The translations under genes and the position numbers were made by a program. From Leptoclinus maculatus (Eukaryota; Chordata; Actinopteri; Perciformes; Stichaeidae): 64,000 bases of DNA. The notes beneath the pieces were generated by a model that saw nothing but the letters and a program-made list of their open reading frames with translations, made no database searches and was not told the DNA's origin. This document shows, one piece after another, positions 22,847-35,400 of the stretch. Where the stretch lies: contig JAVDOI010000017.1 of the NCBI GenBank assembly GCA_032191485.1, positions 316,001-380,000 on the forward strand, read 5' to 3'. Position 1 is the first letter of the stretch, and each line of letters opens with the position of its first letter.

Positions 22847-25800
22847 TCAGTGAGTCTCGATGACCACCGGCTCAAAAATACCAGGTGTTCCTCTGGGAAA
22901 ACACAGAAACACACGATCAGTTGGGTGAAAGACAGTGGCTTGGTAAAAAGATCCAGTAAATGAGTGAACCTGTTTAAAACGGCTTACCTGTTGGAGAGCT
23001 GTGTCCCGCTGAGGGCAGTGGTCCCATCTTTGCTGACAAACAGTCTCAAGTTGCTGTCTGAATGGAAACGAGGAGGAGAAGTGACCACTGTGATACACAG
23101 ACGTAGAGCTGAAACTCAATCCTGACAACTTAAACTCGGTCCTACCTTCATTGTTGCTGCTGTCAGAAAAGTTCTGACTCTGGACAATCTTGTCCACAAT
23201 GTCGTCTGCATCAATGCGGGTGTCGTCCACACAGCTGGGCTGCCTCTCCACCGTGTCCTTCTTTCTCCTGTTGTTGGACAAAATCAACACCAATAGACAG
23301 AGAAGATTCATATCTGAAATACAACAACATTCTGCAAGAAGCAAAGGAGCAGAACCGTTACTGCTTCATACAGCAATCCATCATTTTAAAGGATAGGTGT
23401 TTGACTAACATTTGATGAATACTACAGCTGTTTTAGGAAATCACTGAGCTCTTATAAAAACAATGAAATATATGTTTGTGAGCCATTTTAAAGGCCTTTT
23501 AAATGCCGGCAGTAAGAACCAATGGGTTTGAGGCTGAATACAAGTGAGAGTTTTAAGAGACTAACACATTGTTGGTTTTGATATTTACATGGGATTTATT
23601 AACAATAACAAAAAATGTAATATTGCCAGATTAAACCTTCCATCTGGCTAATAGCTGGTAAACTGCAGCTCATCGCAGTAAGGCATAACATGTTCAGGTT
23701 ACCTTTTCCCTTTTACTTGTTGCCAAGTGTGTTTACTGTTTTATTTTCATGGAGGCCTGATCCATCCATCCATCTCTTATCTTTATCTTATCTTATCTTA
23801 TCCTGATCAGGGTCACGGGGGGGGGGGGGGGGCTGGAGCCCATCCCAGCTGACACTGGATGAAGTACTGGACAGGTCTCCAGACTATTACAGGGCTGACA
23901 TATTGAGACAGACAACAATCACATTCACGCCTACGATTTAGAGACATTGATGAACCTACGCTGCATGTCTTTGGACTGTGGGAGGAAGCTGGAGAACCTG
24001 GAGAGAACCCACACTGACACGGGGAGAACATGCAGCTCCACACAGAAGGGCCGTCTAGCCCGGGAATCGAACCCAGGCCCCTCTTGCTTTGAAGCAACAC
24101 CACCGTGCAGCCCAGGAGGCCTGATACAATGTGAAATCGTCATAGCTTCGTAGGCTTTTGTTTACACTGTGTTTGCAGAAGCCACTGCTGTAACGTTTGA
24201 TGGAATGACTACAAAGCAGTTGTCTAACCCCCCCCCCCCCCCATCTAGACTGCAAGTGTATCAGACATATTTTCATTTGCATGTCTCACACAACAGATGT
24301 CTATCATTTGAATCAATGCAGATGTCCACCTGCTCCGCGCATCTAACGACTAACCACAACCTGAAATGTTTTAAAGTCTATTTTTTTGACAATACAGGAG
24401 GAAACGTGAGGTTGATGCCCAATGAAAAGGCAGTGAACAACTATAACCACTTCTTACAACCTAAGCAAAGCAGAGGGTGCTGCTCTCTCCATAGGGCAAC
24501 AGTCCTGATTCTTAATTGTTATTTTTGACTGACTGTAAATGGGAATAAACTCAAACTTTATACAATTTAAAGTCTTTACTGGGAGAGTATTATGGTCCAG
24601 TTGTTGACATATACGTTATTTTTATAGTAGCTCCGTGATAACAGCACATGAAGTGGTGAGAATATGAAGCTGTTCCATTCTTGTCTTCGTACTGGTTGGT
24701 CTTCAGTCTGAGGTCCTTGCATGTGACCAACAGAACACGCCTCCTCCCAGAGAGGGAAGAATTCCTGGAGGATTTCTGGCATGTAAGTTTACACATGCCT
24801 GAGATTCAACCTGAACCTTTATCTGTGTGATGGAGTTCAGACATGCCTCACATAGAAATCATCTTGTGACAGCAGGTGTGTTTCGTCAAAAGCGCAGATG
24901 TGTGTGTATCTACCTAGAGGATCTGTTGGACATGAGAGCTGCTGCAGAGGGTAGAGGAGGTCTCCCTGGTTTGGTGGAAGTGGCTTGTCGGTGCGGCTCG
25001 GTGGGGGTGGAGGGAGGTAGCTGGGAGTGTTGAGCCAACCCACAGGAGACACTGCTGCTGGAGGAGGTGCTCCTCTGGTGACTGAGGTCAGTCAGGCTGG
25101 AGCAGCGAGAGTGAGCTGTGCTGTAGCCTGGAGGGGAGGGGAGAATTATCATTAACCCCCATTCCTCCCAGTCCGTGTGTACAGTTTTTCCATACTGAAA
25201 TATAAACTGGCTGCAGGTGGGAGGAGCTTTCAACAATGCTTGAAGAACTTTCTTCCAAAAAGGGTTCTTTGGATGAAAAGGGTTCTTAATGGAACCCGTA
25301 GTCTCATAAAGATCCCTTGAGATCGCTTTATTGAAAGGTCCTTTTAGAAGCAAAAGGAGTGCAGGAATATGTAGAGTAAGTTATCAATAACAATAAGTTG
25401 TCCCTCCGGGCTCCCTTACAGTCAAGATGACAGCGACGATAGCAAAAACGGGGATTCAACCAGGCTTTTATTTTAAACCATCTCAGTTTAGTGTATCCCA
25501 TCTGTCTGTTTTAAGATCTGCTTCTGTTGTTGCAATGTTGAATGTTTGTCTGTTAAACTCAACAATTCCTGCAAGATGGTTTGTGTTTCTGCTGTCTCCG
25601 TTATTGCTCTGCTCTCTGCTGTTTATGTTAGTTTTTTGTGGAACTGCAGTGGAGAGTCCAAAACCAATCACCCCATGGGGACAAATAAAGTATATTTTGA
25701 CACATAAAGCACATGACACATAAAACTCTTGAGACTGACACTCAGAGAGCAAAACCTCTAAATGCATTTTCTACTCTGCACCCAATTTGCAATTCAACAT

Positions 25801-28800
25801 GCCACTTTTTGCAGAAATGTTCTCTACTTAAGACACAGAATACTGACATAAAGTCACTTGTTTCCATTTAAAACGTTACCATTCAAAACGCCACACCCAT
25901 GGACCAATTGGTCAATACACGTGTCACCTGACCAAACACCTGATTACAATGGGAAAAAACTAATTCGTTTTTCTGTTTATATTCTATTTAGAATATGCTC
26001 TGTTCTAATATTTAGTGCAAAATGACACATTTGGAAATGCATTTGTGAAAGTAAAATCATAAGACGGTCTCCTAAAGAGACGGATCAGCCCCGGCTTGTC
26101 GTTAAGGGATGATGGTGGGTCCCACAGCGAGACCAGCTGAGAACCACTGTCCTACATTAGCACAGAAAATATTATATTTTCCTGAATTTAAGCTTCTGCA
26201 TTTTCCAAATGCTCTAGCATTATTCAAACGTGTTGTAAGCCTCGTACTGAACGGTTTAATACGAATAAGTACATAGTTACAGCCTAAACAAATAATAGCT
26301 GTGGCGCCATCATGTGGTTATAAGGTGGTATTTCAGCTGCATGACAGCAGTGAAGGCCTGGGTATAAAATGCACGGCCCGCCACTGCATTTACACAAATA
26401 TCAGGACACGTCTCTGAGCTTGTATGTGTTGGAAAAGGACATAGTTACAGTCTTTGTGTGAGACAGTAGTCATTTTATGTCATTTTCCTCTTAGTTAATT
26501 TCATGGTGACTTCTAATGCCTTTTTCCCATGGGCGTCATGGTGTCATCTGCATACATCATGAGTAGACACCATTGCAAACCGATGGGAGATCACTGATGT
26601 ATATACCGAAGAGCAGTGGTCCTAAAATCAAGCCTTGTGGCACTCCCATCGTGCAGGTTTTCAGAGGTGATAATTTAATGTTTATCCACACACTGCTGTC
26701 GGCCACTTAGGTATGATCTAATCCAGTGTAGTTATGGAAAGGTTGTAGTTAGCCAGTTTGTTGAGTAGTATTTGATGGTTTACTGTGTCAAGTCTTTCGC
26801 AGCTCGAGAAAGACTGCTGCCACCAACACTTTTATCTGGGTTTGCTTCAATGACTTCAAGGAAGTAACAGCATATCATTGTAGTAAATGTTTTTTATTTC
26901 TGAAACCACATTGCATAGGGTCTAAAAGGGACCTGGAATCAAGGTGTACAACACATTATTCTGCTACAACCTTTTCAATGACCTTTGCTGATGGGTCTAT
27001 AGTTGCTTAACTCCTGTTTGTCTCTGGATTTGTGTACATGGGTTATTATAGCCTGTTTGCCACAAAAACAAATGTTTTTGTTCCGTATTCCAAAGGGAGG
27101 CTTGTTACAAAAAAACAACAGTATTTTTGTAACAATTTTCATCATTAAATTCACTTCTGATCATCATTGAGGTGGGAAATCAACTGTGTAGATTTTAAAT
27201 ATTGGCAGTTTTGCAAAGAATGTATGGCAAATCGAAACGCCTGCGGTGGTTGATAGCTAGCCAGCCAGTCAGTCGGGCTCACAGACCCCACTTTGAGCTT
27301 GCTGGAGCTCTCTCAAGACACCCACCACAAGACCGCGACAGAACACAACGCAAACTCCCTCTGGTTCTTTTGCAGAGTAGAAAAGCACAGAGGGGCTTGG
27401 AGGCTCATCGGGGGCTGGGGGATATATCGTGCATTCTGAAAATGTTCACAATTACTGGACAATTGATTTACAAAACAGATGAACAGCCAGAGAGGTCTTG
27501 CTGGTCTCTTGGCTTTGACTAAAAACTGACTTTTAGTTCCACAAACCTGCAAACGATTCTTTTATCTTCTCTGTTCTTAGTTGTCCGAGCAAGTTCTTGC
27601 ATTTTTCACTACAATGAGTCTGATTGTGACAAGGAATATTATATTCCTTGAGCACTGAAAGGTGCTGTGAACACACCAAGCACACCATTGACACTCAATT
27701 AACCATTGAAGAGATTTCTTGGAAAACTGTGTCCACTTTTCTCCTTTTTCCACTGGCCGCACCTGCATGAACAGTAACCAACGCTTGATAGTGTTCTATA
27801 TAGTGTATCCAGCATAGGGCCTGCTAGTCAGCACCACCCCTAGTGCAGATTAAATCAAATATATTTCTATAGCATATTTTAAACAACATAAACTTACCAA
27901 AGTGCTTTACAATAGAGCAGACAACAAAAGCATTAATATAACAGGCAGAGATCAAGATCAAATGAAAGCATAGCCTAATGCTAAACTAATAAACAACCAT
28001 TTAGTAAATGATGTGCAATCAAAAGCCAAGAAAAAATAATTGTGTCTGAAGTCTTCACTTTGAACTCAGTAGAAGGGGAGATCTGATGTGGAAAGTTAGT
28101 TTGTTCCACAGACTGGGACCCGCAACAGAGATGGTACAGTTGCCCCTAAACTGCCATCAGGCCCGAGGGACGACCAAGGTCCAGGGGATCAAAACGTCAA
28201 GATAGGTAAGAGGGAGCCAATCCATGGAGTGCTTTGTAGACAAATAATAGAGTCTCAAAAAGAACTCTGAAATTGAGGGAAACAGTCTCACTTTACAGGA
28301 ACGAGTTAGAAACCTGGCAGCAGCGTTCTGCACATACTGCAGACATAAAAATGAAGACTGACTGACTCCCATGTACAAGGATTATTTGTTCACAATCTTG
28401 GAATGATAAAAAAGGTTTTTACTTTCACCAAGAGACGCAGTTGGAAAAAGCCGCCTCTCACCACGAAATGCATGTTTGTCAAACTTAATTGAAGAGTCAA
28501 AGATTATTCCAAGGTTTTTTGCATATGGTTTCAAAAACGATAACACAGGTGGAAGTTGGGGGGGGTTTCAGTTCGTTTAGCATCAAGAGCTTTTGAGACA
28601 TCCATTCTTTAATGTCTTGGAAACAGTACATGGTGTTGGTAATAACACTCTCTCTCTGGTCTTAGCACGAGGAAGTAAAAGCTCCCGAGAAGCTCTCTGA
28701 CCTGAGATCTTGCTGTGCTGGCTGGCATAGCTGGAGCTGCGGAAATGACCAGTGTGAAAGACCTCATCTGGGCTGGACACACCCTCTCCCTCCTCCGGAA

Positions 28801-30321
28801 GCCCTGCAGATAACACACAATAAACACACACACACACCTAACTGCAGGATATGAATCAGAGACATTATCTGATCAATTCTGAAGACTATCAAACAGTGTC
28901 TGTCACTTTGTTGTTAGTGGCATATAACTGTCAACATTTTTTTCCTTTGATACTTTCAGTCATTTTGTTGTTTCATATCAATACTTTCAAAAAACATTTC
29001 AAAAACAAATTCAAAATCTTGGATCTGACCCACGGCCGTTTGCTCTCTCTGTCCCCCTTTCCTGACTATCACTATCAAACAGAGTGAAAAAGCTCTTTCC
29101 AGAAACAGTGTCCTGTGTGGACAATCAGAAAACCATAGAATAATGACATTGTTATCCTTCTGTCATTTTTGGATAACATTCAGGTATGTGTATGTTAAAT
29201 TTACATTTAAAAAGAAACACGAGCAGTCATATGATCAGATCCCAGGTAAGAAAACGTATTTTTAACCTACCGTCGTTACCATATTGTGCACACACACTTT
29301 TCCTGAGCAATGAGGGATTATTATCAACAATTCAGGTGCAATCCCTTTCAGTTTGCCCTCCACATAAACTTGTTTAGACAATCTGTTGGCTTGGTTACAA
29401 CAAGTCTAACGGTCTGACTGCTCATGTTTCTTTCCCCATGACTTCCCTGTTACCATGTCACTGTGTTCCCAAATCTCATAACTGAAAACTACAAAAATAA
29501 GCAATTATAACCCAAATTGCAATGAGTTTGTTTAATCCTTCAATTCCAGTTGGTTAGAAAGGACACAGCAGTTACCTGAGCTACGTACTGAGGACTGTCT
29601 GGGTTTGAAGGCTCGAGGACTCTCCACGATGCCCCCTAGTGGCTGCATGGTGGAATCAGTGCTCTCACCCTTACAGTCCAGCTGCAGGGTTGGGTCCTCG
29701 TCCCCAATGGAGACAGATTTGGTCGTGCTGGGAAGTCTGATGGTGAAAACACAGGCACAAAACAAACAATGAGTACTAAAAAAGTCAGGAGCAAGTGCAT
29801 GGTAGGATTCTAAAACCAACGGAAAGTTAGATATTGAAGTTTGGCTGCTATTTGGCCCGTTTATCATCAAGGTCAGAGGTCTGTGACACACTGCTCATGG
29901 AAGTTATTACAGTACTTTAAAACACTTTGCATCAAAATCGTAGTCCTTCTCGTCATAAGTCAAATCTGAACACAGTCATGATCGACATCTGTTTAGATTC
30001 AGGGTGGCTTACACTCTCGGAGGAAATCATCATGTGTGATGTCCATCACGAGGCACTGAACGACCATGAATTCACATCATAGAAAAAAGTCCAGAATCAT
30101 GGGAAAACATGGGTTAGAGGGGGTTTTGAGGGGGAGGGGGTTGTCTCAGTTTTGTCTGAGGGGGAGGGGGTTGTCTCAGTTTTGTCTGAGGGGGAGCCCA
30201 TAGAGTCACAATCACTGAAATAGAGGAACTCACATTTTAAAGCAGGGATCCCCAGACAGCAGAGTTGTTCCAATTGTTACCTTAAAAAAAACATAGATGT
30301 TACCAAACCTGCTGATCGGTT

Positions 30322-30415
<94 letters not shown>

Positions 30416-32369
30416 TTGTGTATTTTCCCTGCCTTGAGGATAGAGTTATCCTGTCGAATGTTTTTGGTGTCATAACCCTCGAGGATGCAGCAGCGAACTG
30501 CGGAGCCTGAACCAGCAAACTCTGCAATGTTGAGATCAGCAAAACCTAGCTGGAGACAGACAGACATGTAAACAGACAGACATGAGAAAACAACAGAAAA
30601 AGGTCAAGTCTGTTCCGCTTCTTTTCAAGGAAGTGGATGAAGGGAAACAGAGTGACTCTATGTCGAACTCAATGACCTCCTTTAAACTCCTCATTCATGA
30701 TTTTCTGCCCAGTCAGCACCGCTTCTCACCGACGGGTCAGTTTATGGTGGTGGTGTGTGTGAACCTGTGTGTAAGTGTATTTCATAGTCAATGTTCATTC
30801 AATTAAGGTATTTTTTGCAATTTTGTCCCATTTGTGCTTCCAGTGAATCTGAAAATCTTGTTAAATTCACAAGTTTAGCAAAGTTGATGTTTAGTTGTAC
30901 TGGACCAAGTAAGGCAACTCCTGACGAGTTCAAAACAAGTTCCTCTTCAACTAGTTTTTTCTTAACTTGATTGTTGATTCCATCATCTGGTCCAGACTCC
31001 AGAGAAAGGTATCTTGACAGCACAGGCCATTCATTTACTGTGGATATTCATGTTCCTAGAGAATGACTTCCTGAGCTCATTCATGCTCCTCAGAAGCTAA
31101 ATCTTTTTGATTTTGGACATTCCATGAGCTTTCATCTAGTGCTCTTATCAGGACAAAATGTCAACTTTGTACAAAGCGAATTGTCTGAACACCATTAGGC
31201 TCAATAGCATTTTTGATTGTAATGACAACATGACCTTTAGAAGTACCAATCAACCAGGTGTGACCACTCCCATCAAAGAGTTATTCTTCATTTGTTTTAT
31301 TTTATTATTTAAAGCAGACATTTCCAAAAAGTGAGATAAAATAGTAAGTACATGTGGGATCCCAAACAGCAGGTTACTTCGCCAGCAAATCCCTCAAGAC
31401 ATTTTTTTTCCCGCAGGCCGTGAAGAAATTCGAATTTAAGTATTACACATTTCAGAATGTCTTTAATCAATCATACTGACTGATTGTCCTTTTTATTATG
31501 TTTTAACAGAAGACAGTGCAGGCAGACAGTTCCAAAGTTCCGTGACAAACACATTGCACACCAATTACTCAACCTGGAAGGATAAAATGATCCCTATCAT
31601 CAGGGTATGACATGACAATATTCTAAACTTTATTATGGAGCTCAAACAGCTGATACTTTAAACTACAGGACTGGTGCTTCAAGTTCAGCTGTTACTACAC
31701 ACACACACACACACACACACTGTAGTAAACACAGCATGATCTGTTACTGGCTACTTCTCACACTCATTACCTCTGACTGTGCCGTCACATGCCGCGTTAA
31801 CAAAGCCCTGTGATGTTGACATGGCTGATATTTAGCACAGCTTTTAGCATCGCTGTCTACTCAGCTCCATGAACCAGAGTTCACACGTCAAACACGTTCG
31901 CTAAACAGGTCTGAGCTGGATTAAAGATGACTGTTGATGTCTTATGTCTTGTACTGGTTGCTAATCACATTGTCAGAAAATAACCTTACCTTTGAGAAGG
32001 CCTTTCCTCCTTTGAGCTCCTGGAGAGATAAAGAGCACAACAGTCTGTCAGAACACTCTGTGTCAGACTCAACAGTCATATCCATAAACATATACTATCA
32101 CATCATGGGGAACCTGGAACAGGTGCTGTGGGACAAACCAGTTACTTTCATCATGCAGCGTATAATCATTCCTGCATTATGGGTGTTGTGGGGGGGGGAA
32201 ATGGCACTGTCTTTAAATTATGACCAAGAGAAGTCGTTTACCTTACGTACAGAGACCCGGCAGAGGCAGGGGTCCAACACTCCAGTGGTTGGACTGGCAC
32301 TCATTTTACACACAAAAGAGAACTTCTTCCTCCATCGAACACAGTTTTGCTGCACCTCCTCCCTACACA

Positions 32370-32400
<31 letters not shown>

Positions 32401-35400
32401 TTTGCTAGAGCTTGCTCGTCTGTGTTCACACCAAACGTGAAGCAACTTTTGCATCGTGTTTCAGCGAGCCGTATTCACTGTATCTAGCAAACCACATGTT
32501 GGCTGGTTTACAACAGCTGTATGAACCACAATGAACAAATATTGCTATCATTTAATTGCATGCCGAAATAACTACATAATAATGCCGGATTTTGAAATCA
32601 TAGTGGATTAGTACTCAATAAAATGATCAAATCAAACCACATCTTTTGTTACTAGGTCCGACTTAGTAACATTACCTTCTTGACTTTTACGTGAAAGTGA
32701 CTCAGGCGCTTTGTTAGACATCAGACTGACGTGTTAGCTTGGAATTACATTGACGTATGACATGCATTTCTGAAAGAACCTTTACAAAACATAGAGGCTT
32801 CCTGTAACTCTTCTGCTCCTTGGGCAAAGCAGTGCACCTCAAAGTGTTCCATGAGATGTGAAGACTCCTTTTGCTGGAGAAATAAAGGCCTAAAAAGGAG
32901 TGTGCTCCTCATCTCTTCATTTGTGGAATTTTGGAGGCCCCGGAGGGAAATGAGGACTAATGGGAATGATCCAATGTGTCCCTGCCTCAGTCTATCAGCA
33001 GGCTTTTCTCACTAAACTAATGAATACAGAGTGAAGGTCAACTATAACAGCTGAGATCAGGGAACTAATACTAAAGCTGTCAATAGGGTTTTTTAACTTC
33101 TCTACACTTTATTCTCTCAACACACACAGGCATCAGCGTGCTTAGCTTGTCTTGACTTGGCCGGTAAACTCTGATGTTATCTGTCCCTGCACAGCTCGTG
33201 TCAGAGGAAACTTGGCGATAATCCTCCAGCTCTCTACAAGATCAGCATTTCAGATATACAACACACACATGTGCAGACTTAGTCCGACATGCTTGCTTTT
33301 CTACCACAGGAGTAATTCTTGAAAATATGAAAACTGCAAAGCTTCATTGAGGTTTTGTAATGTCCCTCCCTCCCAATAAAGCTAAATTGAAGCTGCATTA
33401 ACTTGCTTTTGGCTCCACATAAGTATTCATTTGGAGTGCTGTTTGTAACAAGCTGATTATCTCCAACATTCACTCTCCTTTTAGCTCTGGACTGGACTCC
33501 ACCAACTCCAACTGTGCCCGTCTGCTGTTTACTGCTGAGCAGGGAGTATTTTCTTTCTCATATTTGTTTTTACGTAATCAATCAGGTTAGTATCTTCAAG
33601 CACTTTTTTCCAACACTAATTTTACCTTTGTCTTTATCAGAGGAACCCTCCCACTCTGCTTATCTAAAGGGTGACCTGACGTTTGCAGCCCTTAAAACAA
33701 CAGGCCTGGAGGCTGTCGGCTGCCTGGGAGGGGCAGCAAATGGCCAGACAGGTTCTGCCACTTCTTTTCTTACAGCCCAATCTGCCTGCCTTCACAAACA
33801 CACCATTGTACATGTAGATACAAGCAATGCTTTCTCTCACAATGAATGCTTTTATAAGGCTAGGTCACGTCTACCAAAGGACTGGCACAGTCTGACTTAG
33901 TGACCAATACGTGCTTTTTCATTTCAGGGGATATTGTTGGCTGATTTAAGAAACTATGGTGATCACCCAGAAAGAAAGTTGTGGCTGGATTAGAGATTAG
34001 CTTCTTGAGACACAAAAACGGTGTTGAGAGTGGTGAGATGGACGCAGCTAGGTTGGTGTGATTGGGCTCATGTATTGGTTAGTGACGACTGGCTGAGTTG
34101 TTTATTTTAGTCTCCTCATCATTCCACACAGATCTGATGTTTTTGTCTCTTTAGTGGAATCTTAGTAACAGGTCTTAGTCAAAGTTTCTTTTGCCTTTTG
34201 CTTTATCCATTAATTAACAACAAATGTTCCACCTCAGGCAAGCACAAAAACCTTTTTGCATTATTTCAACTATTTCTTTTTTGTTCTGGCGTTTTTATGC
34301 ACGTTTTTTGAAGTGAAAGAAGGCTACCACAATCTCCTGATGATTGTGGTAGCCTCCTTTCACTTCATATCTCAATCTCATTTAGATTTATGAAGCACAG
34401 CTGGTAATACTGCCATCGTCTGCATGTTTGGCTTTAATTGCTTTGTTTTAAGTCTCCGTCCACTCAAGCTTCACTGTGTAAGAATAGTTTTGCATTAGAG
34501 GGCTGTAAACTACTCGACTGTAGCTTCACCACAGCACCACCTTGGCACCACACAGCATCTGCACTTGTCTGCTTATATTCAAATTGAATATTTACTTGTG
34601 TTGCCTGCGTATCAATTTGTTTTCTAAGAACACTAAAGTTCTGCTACCAATGTGTTTGGGTTTAAAACTCCCACTTGACGAACTCTGTCCTCCTATTGGT
34701 TACTCTCTGTCTTTTTTTCTGGTGGAAGAATCTGAGGAATGAGACAGAGTTGCAAATGGGCCTGATATACACACACTCATACAAGCAGACCCATTCAGAC
34801 ACACACACACATTTACAGTTACAGACGTTACAGTTTGAATCATTTGAGACAACATGACAGATAGTGCCTGTAATGTCTTTTGGTTGCAATGTGTGTGTTT
34901 GTGTGTGTTGTTATTAGAGTATGATGTATAGGTTCTTATGTAACAATGCACTGGCTTTAGTTAGCAGGTGTTTGTCTAAGGTGGCAGTGGCTTCAAGGTT
35001 CAACGTGGGATTGAGAGTGATGTATTGGCTGATCCCAAATATGCCAGTCTGTAATCTTGTGAAAGTGAAGAAAGTGTGAAAAACGACAGAATTAGTAGAA
35101 AAGGGGTCAGTCAGCGGGGGTCAAGGGAATTTTAATGTTGTAGAGTATTACCTTGGAACAAAAGATAATGTTTGGAACATTAGCGAAGATTTATTTCAGC
35201 CTTATAATATGATTATCAGACCTGGAATCTCATCATTTTAGGAGCAAGGCCACTAGGCCTTTGGTGTTTTAGGGCAAATATTTAAGGGCACAAAGGTCAA
35301 GAAGCAGCTGGTTTTGGGTGCATCCCTTTAACCAATGAAGAAGAGCGTTGAGACGCTTATGAAGCTCCAGCAGCTGGAACATGGCGCTGCCGCAGCCGGG

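Noticed and set aside
30277..30567. Long minus-strand ORF with a His-Thr run continuing from fam102a exon sequence
   Set aside because: The run is the translated CA microsatellite; the true exon ends at 30433, where the family's next residues (VTIG) are supplied by the exon at 30280.
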